DNA from: VAZQ01 sp035293945 | GTDB taxonomy: Bacteria; Pseudomonadota; Alphaproteobacteria; Rhizobiales; Xanthobacteraceae | Direction of reading: 5' to 3' | NCBI GenBank assembly: GCA_035293945.1 | Contig: DATGLV010000034.1 | Span: 62,001-126,000 of the forward strand | Length of the DNA: 64,000 nucleotides | The notes under the pieces: model-generated | What the model saw: the letters and a program-made list of their open reading frames with translations, nothing else | Database searches by the model: none | What the model was told of the DNA's origin: nothing | Position numbers and translations under genes: made by a program | In this document: positions 43,163-51,897 of the stretch, one piece after another | How the letters are laid out: each line of letters starts with the position of its first letter | Numbering within the stretch: position 1 is the stretch's first letter

Positions 43163-44602
43163 TTAGGCCGCTTCCGCGGCGAGCTTCTTGCCCTTCTCGA
43201 CCGCCGCCTCGATGGTGCCCACCATATAGAAGGCTGCCTCCGGCAGGTGATCGTACTTGCCCTCGCACAATCCTTTGAACCCGCGGATCGTATCGGCAAG
43301 GTCGACGAAGACGCCGGGCGAGCCGGTGAACACCTCGGCGACGTGGAATGGTTGCGACAGAAAACGCTCGATCTTGCGGGCGCGGGAGACCGTGAGCTTG
43401 TCCTCTTCGGAGAGCTCATCCATGCCGAGGATCGCGATGATGTCCTGCAACGACTTGTAGCGCTGCAACACCTGCTGCACTTGGCGGGCAACGCCGTAGT
43501 GCTCTTCGCCGACCACGAGCGGCGACAGCATGCGCGAGGTGGAGTCGAGCGGATCGACCGCCGGATAGATGCCCTTCTCGGCGATCGAGCGCGACAGCAC
43601 CGTCGTGGCGTCGAGATGCGCGAACGAAGTTGCGGGTGCCGGGTCGGTCAGATCGTCCGCCGGCACATAGATCGCCTGCACCGAGGTGACCGAGCCCTTG
43701 GTCGTGGTGGTGATGCGCTCCTGCAGGGCGCCCATATCGGTCGCGAGCGTCGGCTGATAACCGACCGCAGATGGGATGCGCCCGAGCAAGGCCGACACTT
43801 CCGAGCCCGCCTGGGTGAAGCGGAATATGTTGTCGACGAAGAACAGCACGTCCTGCCCTTGGTCGCGAAAATATTCCGCGATGGTGAGACCGGAGAGGCC
43901 GACGCGGGCACGCGCGCCGGGCGGCTCGTTCATCTGCCCGTAAACCAGCGCGCATTTCGATCCTTCGGTCGAGCCGTTGTGTTCCTTCGGATCCTTGTTG
44001 ACCTTTGATTCGATCATCTCGTGATAGAGATCATTGCCCTCGCGGGTTCGCTCGCCGACGCCGGCGAAGACCGAGTAGCCGCCGTGCGCCTTGGCAACGT
44101 TGTTGATGAGTTCCTGGATCAGCACCGTCTTGCCGACCCCGGCGCCGCCGAACAGGCCGATCTTGCCGCCCTTGGCGTAGGGAGCGAGCAGGTCGACCAC
44201 CTTGATGCCGGTCACCAGGATCTCGGCTTCGGTCGACTGCTCCGTGTAGGAGGGCGTCGGCTGGTGAATGGCGCGCCGCTCCTTATGCGGGACCGGGCCG
44301 GCATCGTCGACCGGCTCGCCGATGACGTTGATGATGCGCCCGAGCGTGCCGTCTCCGACCGGCACCGAGATCGGGTGCCCGGTATCAGTAACCTCCTGGC
44401 CGCGCACCAGACCTTCGCTCACGTCCATTGCGATGGTGCGCACCGTCGATTCACCGAGGTGCTGTGCCACTTCGAGGACGAGGCGGTTGCCCCGGTTGTT
44501 GGTCTCCAGCGCATTGAGGATCGGGGGCAGCTCGCCCTCGAACTCGACGTCGACGACGGCGCCGATGACCTGTGCAATGCGACCGATCTGATTGGTAGCC
44601 AT
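43163..44602 (-). CDS. atpD: F1 ATP synthase beta subunit
   Basis: 479 residues from ATG 44602 (MATNQIGRIAQVIGAVVDVEF), preceded by AAGGAGAGG. The catalytic subunit: Walker A GGAGVGKTVLIQELI near 150, GERTREGNDLYHEM, Walker B-type VLFFVDNIFRFTQAGSEVSALLGRIPS, and ALVYGQMNEPPGARARV. All hallmarks of an intact F-type beta chain are present. An in-frame ATG ten codons upstream is rejected for lack of a ribosome site. Confidence 0.97.
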   Translation of the reverse strand: MATNQIGRIAQVIGAVVDVEFEGELPPILNALETNNRGNRLVLEVAQHLGESTVRTIAMDVSEGLVRGQEVTDTGHPISVPVGDGTLGRIINVIGEPVDDAGPVPHKERRAIHQPTPSYTEQSTEAEILVTGIKVVDLLAPYAKGGKIGLFGGAGVGKTVLIQELINNVAKAHGGYSVFAGVGERTREGNDLYHEMIESKVNKDPKEHNGSTEGSKCALVYGQMNEPPGARARVGLSGLTIAEYFRDQGQDVLFFVDNIFRFTQAGSEVSALLGRIPSAVGYQPTLATDMGALQERITTTTKGSVTSVQAIYVPADDLTDPAPATSFAHLDATTVLSRSIAEKGIYPAVDPLDSTSRMLSPLVVGEEHYGVARQVQQVLQRYKSLQDIIAILGMDELSEEDKLTVSRARKIERFLSQPFHVAEVFTGSPGVFVDLADTIRGFKGLCEGKYDHLPEAAFYMVGTIEAAVEKGKKLAAEAA

Positions 44603-44669
44603 GGACCTCTCCTTAAAGCCTCTTCCGATCAAACAGATCGGAATACGCTCTGTCTCTCTTTGGTTTTGC

Positions 44670-44861
44670 GCATGTTCTCATCGGAAAACCAGCACCCACT
44701 CATCCGGAACATGCACTAAGGCGGTTCCCGGTCGAATTGATCCACCTCAGCGTCATTGCCGGGCTTGACCCGGCAATCCATCTTCTTGCGAAAAGATGGA
44801 CCCGCGGGTCAAGCCCGCGGGCGACGACTGGAATGAGTCTTTTCGATCGGAACATGCACTA
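44670..44861. repeat. repeat cluster with 13-bp direct repeats in the atpG-atpD junction
   Basis: The palindrome GCATGTTC (44670-44677) to GAACATGC (44707-44714) is the common rhizobial element. GGAACATGCACTA stands at 44706-44718 and again at 44849-44861, where it includes the atpG stop. Between them lie ATTGCCGGG/CCCGGCAAT (44755-44777) and CCGCGGG/CCCGCGG (44802-44820). No coding sequence fills the 256-bp gap. Confidence 0.75.
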
Positions 44862-45764
44862 GAGCGCCTCCGCGCCGGAAATGATCTCGATCAGCTCTTT
44901 GGTGATCATCGCCTGGCGGGTGCGGTTATAACGAAGCGTCTGCTTGCGGATCATTTCTCCGGCATTGCGGGTGGCGTTGTCCATCGCGCTCATCTGGGCG
45001 CCGTAGAAGGAGGCGTTGTTCTCGAGAAGAGCACGAAAGATCTGCACCGCAATATTCCGAGGCAACAGCTCGGCGAGAATCTCCTCCTCATCCGGCTCGT
45101 ACTCATAGGCTGCGCCCCCTCCGGCATCCTCGTGCTCGGACCGCGAGCCCGCCGGCGCGGCGGCCGCCGGGAACTCCGGGGGGATCAGCCGCTGTGCGGT
45201 CGGAATCTGCGCGATGACCGATTTGAACCGGGCGAAGAACAGGGTGCAGATGTCAAAGGCGCCCTCGGCGTAGAGCCGGCGGACGCGGTCGGCGATCTGC
45301 TCGGCGTTGACGAATCCCAGCGTGCGGACCGAGCGCAGCTCCATGTGCTCGATGATCTGCCGCTCATATTGCCGCTTCAGCTGATCATAGCCTTTGCGCC
45401 CAACGCAGAAGAACTTGACCTCCTTGCCGTCGGCTATCAGCGCGTTGGCACGCTCGCGCGCCGTGCGCACTATGGAAGAGTTGAACGGGCCGCACAGGCC
45501 GCGCTCGGCAGTGCAGACCAAGAGCAGGTGAACGCGATCCCCGCCGGTTCCGCGCAACAGCGGCGGCGCCGTATCGAGGCCCGCCACCGAGGCAGCGATC
45601 TTCGCCAACACCTTGTCCATGCGGTCCGCATAAGGACGCGCCGCTTCCGCGGCCGCCTGCGCGCGGCGCAGCTTGGACGCAGCCACCATTTGCATGGCTT
45701 TGGTGATCTTCTGCGTCGCCTTGGTGGACGCTATGCGATTGCGCAGATCCTTGAGGGACGGCAT
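44859..45764 (-). CDS. atpG: F1 ATP synthase gamma subunit
   Basis: 301 residues, slightly longer than the usual ~290. The N-terminal coiled coil is MPSLKDLRNRIASTKATQKITKAMQMVAASKL, and the C-terminal one TRNAGEMIRKQTLRYNRTRQAMITKELIEIISGAEAL. A short Gly/Ala/Glu-rich insert (AAAAPAGSRSEHEDAGGGAA) lies at about 200-220. It is the central rotor stalk. The stop codon (TAG, 44859-44861) is within a 13-bp direct repeat shared with the downstream junction. Confidence 0.96.
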   Translation of the reverse strand: MPSLKDLRNRIASTKATQKITKAMQMVAASKLRRAQAAAEAARPYADRMDKVLAKIAASVAGLDTAPPLLRGTGGDRVHLLLVCTAERGLCGPFNSSIVRTARERANALIADGKEVKFFCVGRKGYDQLKRQYERQIIEHMELRSVRTLGFVNAEQIADRVRRLYAEGAFDICTLFFARFKSVIAQIPTAQRLIPPEFPAAAAPAGSRSEHEDAGGGAAYEYEPDEEEILAELLPRNIAVQIFRALLENNASFYGAQMSAMDNATRNAGEMIRKQTLRYNRTRQAMITKELIEIISGAEAL

Positions 45765-45786
45765 GGGTCTTGCTTTTCACTCCGTC

Positions 45787-45809
45787 ATGCCCGGCCTTGT
45801 GCCGGGCAT
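45787..45809. repeat. palindromic repeat in the atpA-atpG junction
   Basis: ATGCCCGGC (45787-45795), CTTGT, GCCGGGCAT (45801-45809) form a perfect 9-bp stem. The repeat is within the 102-bp gap between atpA and atpG and is the third such element inside the operon. Confidence 0.8.
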
Positions 45810-45866
45810 CCACGTCTTGCTCGGGGTCCACGCTCTAACATGTGAGTGGCCGGGACAGGCGACGAC

Positions 45867-47399
45867 TCACGCGAACGTCTTGGCGTAGCCCTCGACCGCC
45901 GCCTTGAGCTTGGCCGCGGTCGCATCGCCCAAATCGCCACTGGCACGTATCTCGCTCAGGATTTCCGGCTTCTGGTTGCGCAACAGCGTCAAGAGTCCCT
46001 GCTCGAAGGCGCGCACCCGATTGACCGGCAGCGGATCGAGATAGCCGTTCACGCCCGCATAGATCACGCAGACCTGCTCCTCCATCTTCAAGGGCGAGAA
46101 TTGCGGCTGCTTCAACAATTCCGTCAATCGCGAGCCGCGGTTGAGCAGGCGCTGGGTGGTGGCGTCGAGGTCGGAGCCGAACTGCGCGAAAGCCGCCATC
46201 TCGCGGTATTGGGCGAGCTCTCCTTTGATGCGGCCTGCCACCTTCTTCATCGCCTTGGTCTGCGCCGAGGAGCCCACGCGCGACACTGACAGACCGACAT
46301 TCACGGCCGGGCGGATGCCCTGGTAGAACAGGTCGGTCTCAAGGAAGATCTGACCATCGGTGATCGAGATCACATTGGTCGGGATGTAGGCGGAGACGTC
46401 ATTGGCCTGTGTCTCGATGACCGGCAACGCGGTCAGAGAGCCAGCCTTATTGTCGTCGTTCATCTTGGCGGCCCGTTCGAGCAGGCGCGAGTGCAGATAG
46501 AACACGTCGCCCGGATAGGCCTCGCGGCCGGGCGGACGGCGCAGCAACAGCGACATCTGCCGGTAGGCGACCGCCTGCTTGGACAGATCGTCGTAGATGA
46601 TGACCGCATGCATGCCGTTGTCGCGGAAATATTCGCCCATGGTGCAGCCGGAGAATGGCGCGATGTACTGCATGGGCGCCGGATCGGACGCGGTCGCCGC
46701 GATGATGATCGAGTAGTCGAGCGCACCCTGCTCCTCGAGCACCTTGACGAATTGCGCCACGGTCGAGCGCTTCTGCCCGATCGCCACGTAGACGCAATAG
46801 AGCTTGACCCTCTCGTCGTTTGAGGCGTTGAGCGGCTTCTGATTGAGGATCGTATCGAGCGCGATTGCGGTCTTGCCGGTCTGCCGATCACCGATGATCA
46901 GCTCGCGTTGGCCGCGGCCGATGGGAATGAGCGCATCGATCGCCTTGAGGCCGGTCGCCATCGGCTCATGCACGGATTTGCGCGGAATGATGCCGGGCGC
47001 CTTGACGTCGACACGGCGCCGTTCCTTGGCCGGGATCGGGCCCTTGCCGTCGATCGGATTGCCGAGTGCATCGACCACACGACCAAGCAGCTCTTTGCCG
47101 ACCGGCACATCGACGATCGCGCCGGTGCGCTTCACGGTCTGGCCTTCCTTGATCTCGCGGTCGTCGCCGAAAATCACGATGCCGACATTGTCGCTTTCGA
47201 GATTGAGCGCCATGCCGCGCACGCCGCTCTCGAACTCGACCATCTCGCCGGCCTGCACGTTGTCGAGCCCATAGGCGCGAGCGATGCCGTCGCCGACCGA
47301 CAACACCTGCCCGACCTCGGAGACCTCGGCTTCCTGGCCGAAATTCTTGATCTGATCTTTGAGGATCGCGGAGATTTCAGCTGCCCGGATATCCATCAA
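45867..47399 (-). CDS. atpA: F1 ATP synthase alpha subunit
   Basis: 510 residues. Walker A GDRQTGKTAIALDT near 170, VGQKRSTVAQ-type segment (IGQKRSTVAQFVKVL), AVIIYDDLSKQAVAYRQMSLLLRRPPGREAYPGD, and RPAVNVGLSVSRVGSSAQ are all present. It is the regulatory nucleotide-binding subunit of F1. Start ATG 47399 overlaps the atpH stop by 4 bp, so the two are translationally coupled. Confidence 0.97.
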   Translation of the reverse strand: MMDIRAAEISAILKDQIKNFGQEAEVSEVGQVLSVGDGIARAYGLDNVQAGEMVEFESGVRGMALNLESDNVGIVIFGDDREIKEGQTVKRTGAIVDVPVGKELLGRVVDALGNPIDGKGPIPAKERRRVDVKAPGIIPRKSVHEPMATGLKAIDALIPIGRGQRELIIGDRQTGKTAIALDTILNQKPLNASNDERVKLYCVYVAIGQKRSTVAQFVKVLEEQGALDYSIIIAATASDPAPMQYIAPFSGCTMGEYFRDNGMHAVIIYDDLSKQAVAYRQMSLLLRRPPGREAYPGDVFYLHSRLLERAAKMNDDNKAGSLTALPVIETQANDVSAYIPTNVISITDGQIFLETDLFYQGIRPAVNVGLSVSRVGSSAQTKAMKKVAGRIKGELAQYREMAAFAQFGSDLDATTQRLLNRGSRLTELLKQPQFSPLKMEEQVCVIYAGVNGYLDPLPVNRVRAFEQGLLTLLRNQKPEILSEIRASGDLGDATAAKLKAAVEGYAKTFA

Positions 47400-47956
47400 G
47401 AGACCTCTTTCATCGCATGTTTGATTGATTTGAGCTTGGTGCGGAGCGAGCTGTCGACCATCCGGCTGCCGACCTTGACGACAAGGCCGCCGATGATGCC
47501 CGGGTCGATCTTGACATCGACCTGCACGTCCTTGCCGGTGACCTCGTGCAAGGCTTCCTTGATGGCGCCCAGCTGGCGCTCGTCCGGTCGCTCCGCAAGC
47601 GTCACCTCGGCCGTCACCTCGCCCTTATGGCGGGCGAGAAGGGTACGAAAATCCCGGATGATTGCCTTGACGGCGAACAGGCGGCGGTTCGCAGCCACGA
47701 CCTGCAGGAACTTCGCGGCAAGCCCACCAATACCGGCCCGCTGCAGCACCGCCCCCAATGCCTTTGCCTGCTGTTCGGCCGCGAAGACCGGGCTGCGCAC
47801 AAGCCGCGCCAAGTCCGGGCTGTCGCCAAGCAACACGTCGAAGCTGTCGAGATCTGCTTTGACGGTGTCGAGCGCCCTTTCTTCACGTGCCAACTCGAAC
47901 AGGGCGGTCGCGTAGCGACCTGCCATGCCGGAAACGATGTTACCTTCGCCTTTCAC
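47396..47956 (-). CDS. atpH: F1 ATP synthase delta subunit
   Basis: 186 residues from GTG 47956 (VKGEGNIVSGMAGRYATALFELAREE). GRYATALFELA is the delta/OSCP family opening; VTAEVTLAERPDERQLGAIKEAL and PGIIGGLVVKVGSRMVDSSLRTKLKSIKHAM close it. It forms the stator top linking F1 to subunit b. First gene of the operon; a 6-bp hairpin (GGGCAC/GTGCCC, 48056-48075) lies in its leader. In relatives priA usually lies nearby; here recQ and other genes intervene. Confidence 0.95.
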   Translation of the reverse strand: MKGEGNIVSGMAGRYATALFELAREERALDTVKADLDSFDVLLGDSPDLARLVRSPVFAAEQQAKALGAVLQRAGIGGLAAKFLQVVAANRRLFAVKAIIRDFRTLLARHKGEVTAEVTLAERPDERQLGAIKEALHEVTGKDVQVDVKIDPGIIGGLVVKVGSRMVDSSLRTKLKSIKHAMKEVS

Positions 47957-48146
47957 GCCGCCCGCTTTCGGTTAAGGCCGTTTCTCGGGCTCGGCCGCAA
48001 CCCTTCCCGGGAGCGCAAGCCTTTGAAATGCAAGTGGGACTTTGATCCTTGGGGAGGGCACCGTGAAAAGTGCCCGAAACCCTCAAGAAAATCGCGCGGT
48101 TGCTAACACACCCCCACCTGCAGCGCAACATCGGCCACTGGCACGC

Positions 48147-49418
48147 TTATGGGAAAGGCGAATGGCCGCTGGCGCTGCGCCTCGCGAACCGGTGAAACAC
48201 CCGTAACCAGCGCGAAGGCTTGAGGCAAATATCACAGTTCCCGCACGAGGGCTCGGCCGTCTCGCCGAAATAGGCGAGCAGGCTGCGGCGGCGGCACGCT
48301 GTGGATTCGCACATCTCGACCAGGGCATCGAGCCGCCGGCGATCGATCTCCTTCTGCGCCGCCGACGCCTCGCTTTGCGCGATCTGCAGGCGACGCAGGC
48401 GGATGTCGTCATCCCCGTAGAGCGTCAAGGTGTCCGCCGCCAATCCGTCACGGCCGGCGCGGCCAATCTCATGGTAGTAGCTTTCGATATTGGCCGGCAG
48501 ATCGGCCTGCAGCACGAAGCGGACGTCGGGCTTGTCTATGCCGAGACCGAACGCGATCGTCGCCACAATCACAACCGCCTCCTGCTGCAGGAAGAGATCC
48601 TGGTGGCGGGCGCGCCTGAGCGGATCGAGCCCCGCGTGATACGGGCGCGCATTCACCCCGCAGCTGCGCAAGACGTCGCTGAGTTCCTCAGTCTTGCGGC
48701 GCGAGCCGCAATAGACAATGCCGCTTTCACCCGCATGCGCGCGCACGAACTCGGTGACCTGGCCGAACCCTGATCTCTTGGCCTCGATGCGCAGGCGCAA
48801 ATTCGGCCGATCAAAGCCATGCGCGAAGACCGCTGCCTTTCCGCCGAACAGCTTGTCGACGATGTCGGCCCGCGTTGCAAAATCGGCAGTCGCGGTGAAA
48901 GCCGCAGTCTGCACACTGCCGAGTTCGCGCCGAGCATCGCCGATTTGCAGATATTCCGGCCGAAAGGCGTGCCCCCATTGCGAGATGCAATGCGCTTCGT
49001 CGACCGCCAGCAATCCGACATTGGCGCGCTTGAGCAATGCACGGGTGTCGGGGCGCGCCAGGCGCTCAGGCGAGACGTAGATGAGCCTCAGCCCGCCGCC
49101 GGTGAGCCGATTGGTGATCTCCCGGTTCTGCGCGATATCGTTCGCCGAGTTTAAGGTCGCAGCCGCGATCCCCACCGCGTTGAGCTGGGCGACCTGGTTG
49201 CGCATGAGCGCAATGAGCGGGGAAACCACCACAGTCGGGCGGTCGCGGAGCAGCGCCGGCAGCTGATAGCAGAGCGATTTGCCGCTGCCCGTCGGCATGA
49301 TGGCGAGCACATTCCGTCCCGCGAGCACGCTGGCGAGGATCGCGGCCTGGCCGGGTCGGAACTCGGCAAAGCCGAAGGTTGAGCGCAGCACGTGCCGGGC
49401 TGCGGCGAGGTCAGTCAT
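48147..49418 (-). CDS. short RecQ-family ATP-dependent DNA helicase
   Basis: 423 residues against about 600 for E. coli RecQ. Motif 0 FRPGQAAIL, Walker A MPTGSGKS (41-48), DEAH (140-143) with HCISQWGHAFRPEY, and VATIAFGLGIDKPDVRFV / YYHEIGRAGRDG near 300-330 are intact. A zinc region (CESTACRRRSLLAYFGE... CGNCDICL) lies near 370-400. The winged-helix and HRDC domains are missing; the protein ends ~20 residues after the zinc site. ATG 49418 follows GGGGGG. A LexA-type box lies 23 bp upstream. It unwinds recombination or repair intermediates. Confidence 0.9.
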   Translation of the reverse strand: MTDLAAARHVLRSTFGFAEFRPGQAAILASVLAGRNVLAIMPTGSGKSLCYQLPALLRDRPTVVVSPLIALMRNQVAQLNAVGIAAATLNSANDIAQNREITNRLTGGGLRLIYVSPERLARPDTRALLKRANVGLLAVDEAHCISQWGHAFRPEYLQIGDARRELGSVQTAAFTATADFATRADIVDKLFGGKAAVFAHGFDRPNLRLRIEAKRSGFGQVTEFVRAHAGESGIVYCGSRRKTEELSDVLRSCGVNARPYHAGLDPLRRARHQDLFLQQEAVVIVATIAFGLGIDKPDVRFVLQADLPANIESYYHEIGRAGRDGLAADTLTLYGDDDIRLRRLQIAQSEASAAQKEIDRRRLDALVEMCESTACRRRSLLAYFGETAEPSCGNCDICLKPSRWLRVFHRFARRSASGHSPFP

Positions 49419-49440
49419 GAAAGCGCCCCCCGTGGTATTT

Positions 49441-49455
49441 GTTCTACAAATGTTC
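49441..49455 (-). promoter_or_regulatory. alphaproteobacterial LexA box upstream of recQ
   Basis: GTTC (49441-49444), seven bases, GTTC (49452-49455); on the other strand GAAC-N7-GAAC. GTTC-N7-GTTC is the known LexA operator of alphaproteobacteria. It ends 23 bp before the recQ start codon, the position expected for repression, so the gene is probably induced by DNA damage. Confidence 0.6.
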
Positions 49456-49491
49456 TCACCTGGGGGCAATATCGGGCACCGCTGGAATAAT

Positions 49492-49546
49492 GATGTTAAA
49501 AACATCTATTATTTTGGTTGAAAGCTCATTTTAAATGTAATATGCA
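49492..49546 (+). promoter_or_regulatory. promoter and palindrome upstream of the HTH-hyf operon
   Basis: TTGAAA (49518-49523), a 17-bp spacer and TATGCA (49541-49546) form a sigma-70-like promoter 50 bp before the HTH gene. GATGTT (49492-49497) and AACATC (49501-49506) are a perfect 6-bp inverted repeat with a 3-bp centre, a possible operator. The stretch is far AT-richer than the flanking DNA. Confidence 0.45.
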
Positions 49547-49595
49547 CCGTATCTTAAGCTTTCTAATTCCTCCGCAACTCCCATCAAAAGCTGCA

Positions 49596-49874
49596 ATGAT
49601 CAGCGCTGCGCAATTGCGGGCTGCCCGGGCTCTGGTCGGCATCGACCAGCGCCAGCTCGCGGACCTATCCGGCCTTTCGCTGCCGACGATTCAACGCATG
49701 GAGGCCAGCGAAAGCGTCATCCGCGGCAATGTCGATTCGCTGATGAAGCTGATCGGGGCGCTCGAGAAAGTCGGGATCGAGCTGATCAGCGAGGGCGCGG
49801 TGAGCCAAGGCGGCGGCCGCGGCGTGAGACTGCGCGCGCGCCTCAACACCAGCTCCGATCAGCCGGGCACCTAG
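49596..49874 (+). CDS. small XRE-type HTH transcriptional regulator
   Basis: 92 residues. An N-terminal helix-turn-helix (QLRAARALVGIDQRQLADLSGLSLPTIQRMEAS) is of the Cro/C1 type. The C-terminal part ALEKVGIELISEGAVSQGGGRGVRLR is the short conserved end often seen in these one-domain regulators. ATG 49596 (MISAAQ) is chosen because homologues begin there; upstream codons translate AT-rich promoter DNA. It ends 10 bp before hyfB on the same strand, so it is probably co-transcribed with the membrane-complex operon and may control it. Confidence 0.83.
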   Translation: MISAAQLRAARALVGIDQRQLADLSGLSLPTIQRMEASESVIRGNVDSLMKLIGALEKVGIELISEGAVSQGGGRGVRLRARLNTSSDQPGT

Positions 49875-49884
49875 GGGAGACGCA

Positions 49885-51897
49885 ATGCTCCTGGTTGTTG
49901 CCCTGTGCTGCGTCGCATCCTTTCTTGCGATTATTGGCATCGGGATCGCGATCGCCCACCGACCGGATGCGGGCGTGATCGTTTATGGACTTTGCCTGGC
50001 CTTCGCGGTGGTCGCATTAGTGGCGGGGCTGGCCGAGCTCATTGTTTCAGCCGCAATCCCACCGGCGGTCACGCTGCCGGTCGGACTGCCCTGGATTGGC
50101 GCGCATTTTCGCCTCGACTCGCTCGCCGCCTTCTTTCTGGTCGTGGTCAATCTCGGAGCCGCGGCGGCTTGCGTTTTTGCCATCGGCTACGGCCGCCACG
50201 AGATCGCGCCGGAACGGGTACTGCCGTTCTATCCCGCCTTTCTCGCCGGGATGAACCTTGTGGTGCTGGCGGACGACGCTTTCACTTTCCTGGTTTCCTG
50301 GGAATTCATGTCGCTGTCCTCGTGGGCGCTGGTCATGGCCCACCATCGCATTCGCGACAATGTCCAGGCCGGATACGTGTATCTGGTGATGGCGAGCTTC
50401 GGCACGCTGGCCTTGCTGCTCGCCTTCGGCATGCTCGCCGGGGCGGACGGAAACTACGCGTTCGCCGCCATCAGGGCGGCGCATCCTTCGGGGACAGTCG
50501 CTGCCGCGGTCCTGATCCTGGTTCTCCTCGGCGCCGGCTCCAAGGCCGGGTTGGTGCCCGTGCACGCTTGGCTACCGCTCGCCCATCCGGCGGCGCCAAG
50601 CCATGTCTCCGCCCTGATGAGCGGGGTGATGACCAAGGTCGCGGTTTATGGCTTCGTGCGGATCGTGCTCGACCTGTTGGGGCCGCCCGCCTGGTGGTGG
50701 AGCATGCTCGTGCTCGCGCTGGGCGGCATTACCGCCGTCATGGGCGTGCTCTACGCCCTGATGCAGCACGATCTCAAACGGCTGCTCGCCTATCACACGG
50801 TCGAGAACATCGGCATCATCTTTATCGGCCTCGGTCTTGCCCTCGCATTCACCGCGCACGGCATGCCGGCGGCAGCAGCGCTCGCGCTCACCGCAAGCCT
50901 CTTTCACGTGTTCAACCACTCGCTGTTCAAAAGCCTCCTGTTCTTTGGTGCCGGCGCTGTGCTGGGTTCGACCGGCGAGCGCGACATGGAGCACATGGGC
51001 GGTCTCATTCACCGCATGCCGAAAACCGCCTTGGCGTTCTTGGTCGGCTGCGTCGCGATCTCAGCGCTGCCGCCCTTCAATGGTTTCGTATCGGAATGGC
51101 TGACCTTTCAGGCCATTCTCTTGAGCCCGCAGCTGCCGTCATGGGGACTGAAGCTCATGGTGCCGGCAGTTGGAGCGCTGCTTGCCCTGTCGGCGGCACT
51201 TGCGGCTGCATGCTTCGTCAAAGCCTTCGGGGTGTGCTTCCTGGGACGCGCGCGCACCGCGCAGGCCGCGGGCGCCGCAGAGACCGACAACTGGTCGCTC
51301 GCCGCCATGCTGACGCTTGCGGCACTCTGCCTCTTCGCCGGCATCCTGCCCGGCCTGTTCATCGACGCGCTCGCTCCCGTGGCCAGAGTCCTGGTTGGCG
51401 CGCGCATGCCGCTTCAGAGCGGGATCGAATGGCTTTCGATCGTGCCGGTCGCCGAGAGCCGCAGCTCTTATAACGGCCTACTGGTTTTCCTGTTCATCGT
51501 GATGTCCTCAACCCTCGCCGCAAGCGCCATCCATCGGTTCGCGTCCGCCAAGCTGCGTCGCGGCCCGGCGTGGGATTGCGGCTATCCGGATGCGAGCCCC
51601 GCCACCCAGTACAGCGCGAGCAGCTTTGCGCAGCCGATCCGTCGCGTCTTCGGCACGGTCGTGTTCGGCGCGCGCGAGAAGATCGACATGCCGCCCCCCG
51701 GGTCGCTCGCCCCCGCCCGCCTCGATGTCACCCTGCATGACCGCATCTGGGAGGCCCTATACGCGCCTCTCGCCCGCATCGTCGGTCTCGCCGCCGACCG
51801 ATTGAATCACCTGCAATTCCTGACCATCCGCCAATACCTCACCCTGGTCTTCTCGGCGCTCGTCGCGCTTCTGCTGGTGCTCGCCATATGGCCGTAA
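49885..51897 (+). CDS. hyfB: hydrogenase-4 component B-like antiporter subunit (HyfB/NuoL family)
   Basis: 670 residues and about 15-16 membrane helices. Family signatures: a Glu in SWEFMSLSSWALV (helix 5), the Lys in GAGSKAGLVPVHAWLPLAHPAAPSHVSALMSG, and DLKRLLAYHTVENIGIIFIGLG. These match the Mrp/NuoL ion-pumping fold. It should be an inner-membrane ion-translocating subunit of the complex encoded by this operon. It overlaps hyfC by 10 bp. Confidence 0.9.
   Translation: MLLVVALCCVASFLAIIGIGIAIAHRPDAGVIVYGLCLAFAVVALVAGLAELIVSAAIPPAVTLPVGLPWIGAHFRLDSLAAFFLVVVNLGAAAACVFAIGYGRHEIAPERVLPFYPAFLAGMNLVVLADDAFTFLVSWEFMSLSSWALVMAHHRIRDNVQAGYVYLVMASFGTLALLLAFGMLAGADGNYAFAAIRAAHPSGTVAAAVLILVLLGAGSKAGLVPVHAWLPLAHPAAPSHVSALMSGVMTKVAVYGFVRIVLDLLGPPAWWWSMLVLALGGITAVMGVLYALMQHDLKRLLAYHTVENIGIIFIGLGLALAFTAHGMPAAAALALTASLFHVFNHSLFKSLLFFGAGAVLGSTGERDMEHMGGLIHRMPKTALAFLVGCVAISALPPFNGFVSEWLTFQAILLSPQLPSWGLKLMVPAVGALLALSAALAAACFVKAFGVCFLGRARTAQAAGAAETDNWSLAAMLTLAALCLFAGILPGLFIDALAPVARVLVGARMPLQSGIEWLSIVPVAESRSSYNGLLVFLFIVMSSTLAASAIHRFASAKLRRGPAWDCGYPDASPATQYSASSFAQPIRRVFGTVVFGAREKIDMPPPGSLAPARLDVTLHDRIWEALYAPLARIVGLAADRLNHLQFLTIRQYLTLVFSALVALLLVLAIWP

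Noticed and set aside
44755..44820. Intrinsic terminator inside the atp operon
   Set aside because: The hairpins are strong but have no T-run, and atpD and atpC must be expressed beyond them. A repeat element is the better reading.
48147..48300. Frameshift at the end of recQ
   Set aside because: No winged-helix or HRDC sequence is recognisable beyond the stop in any frame, so a short protein is the simpler reading.
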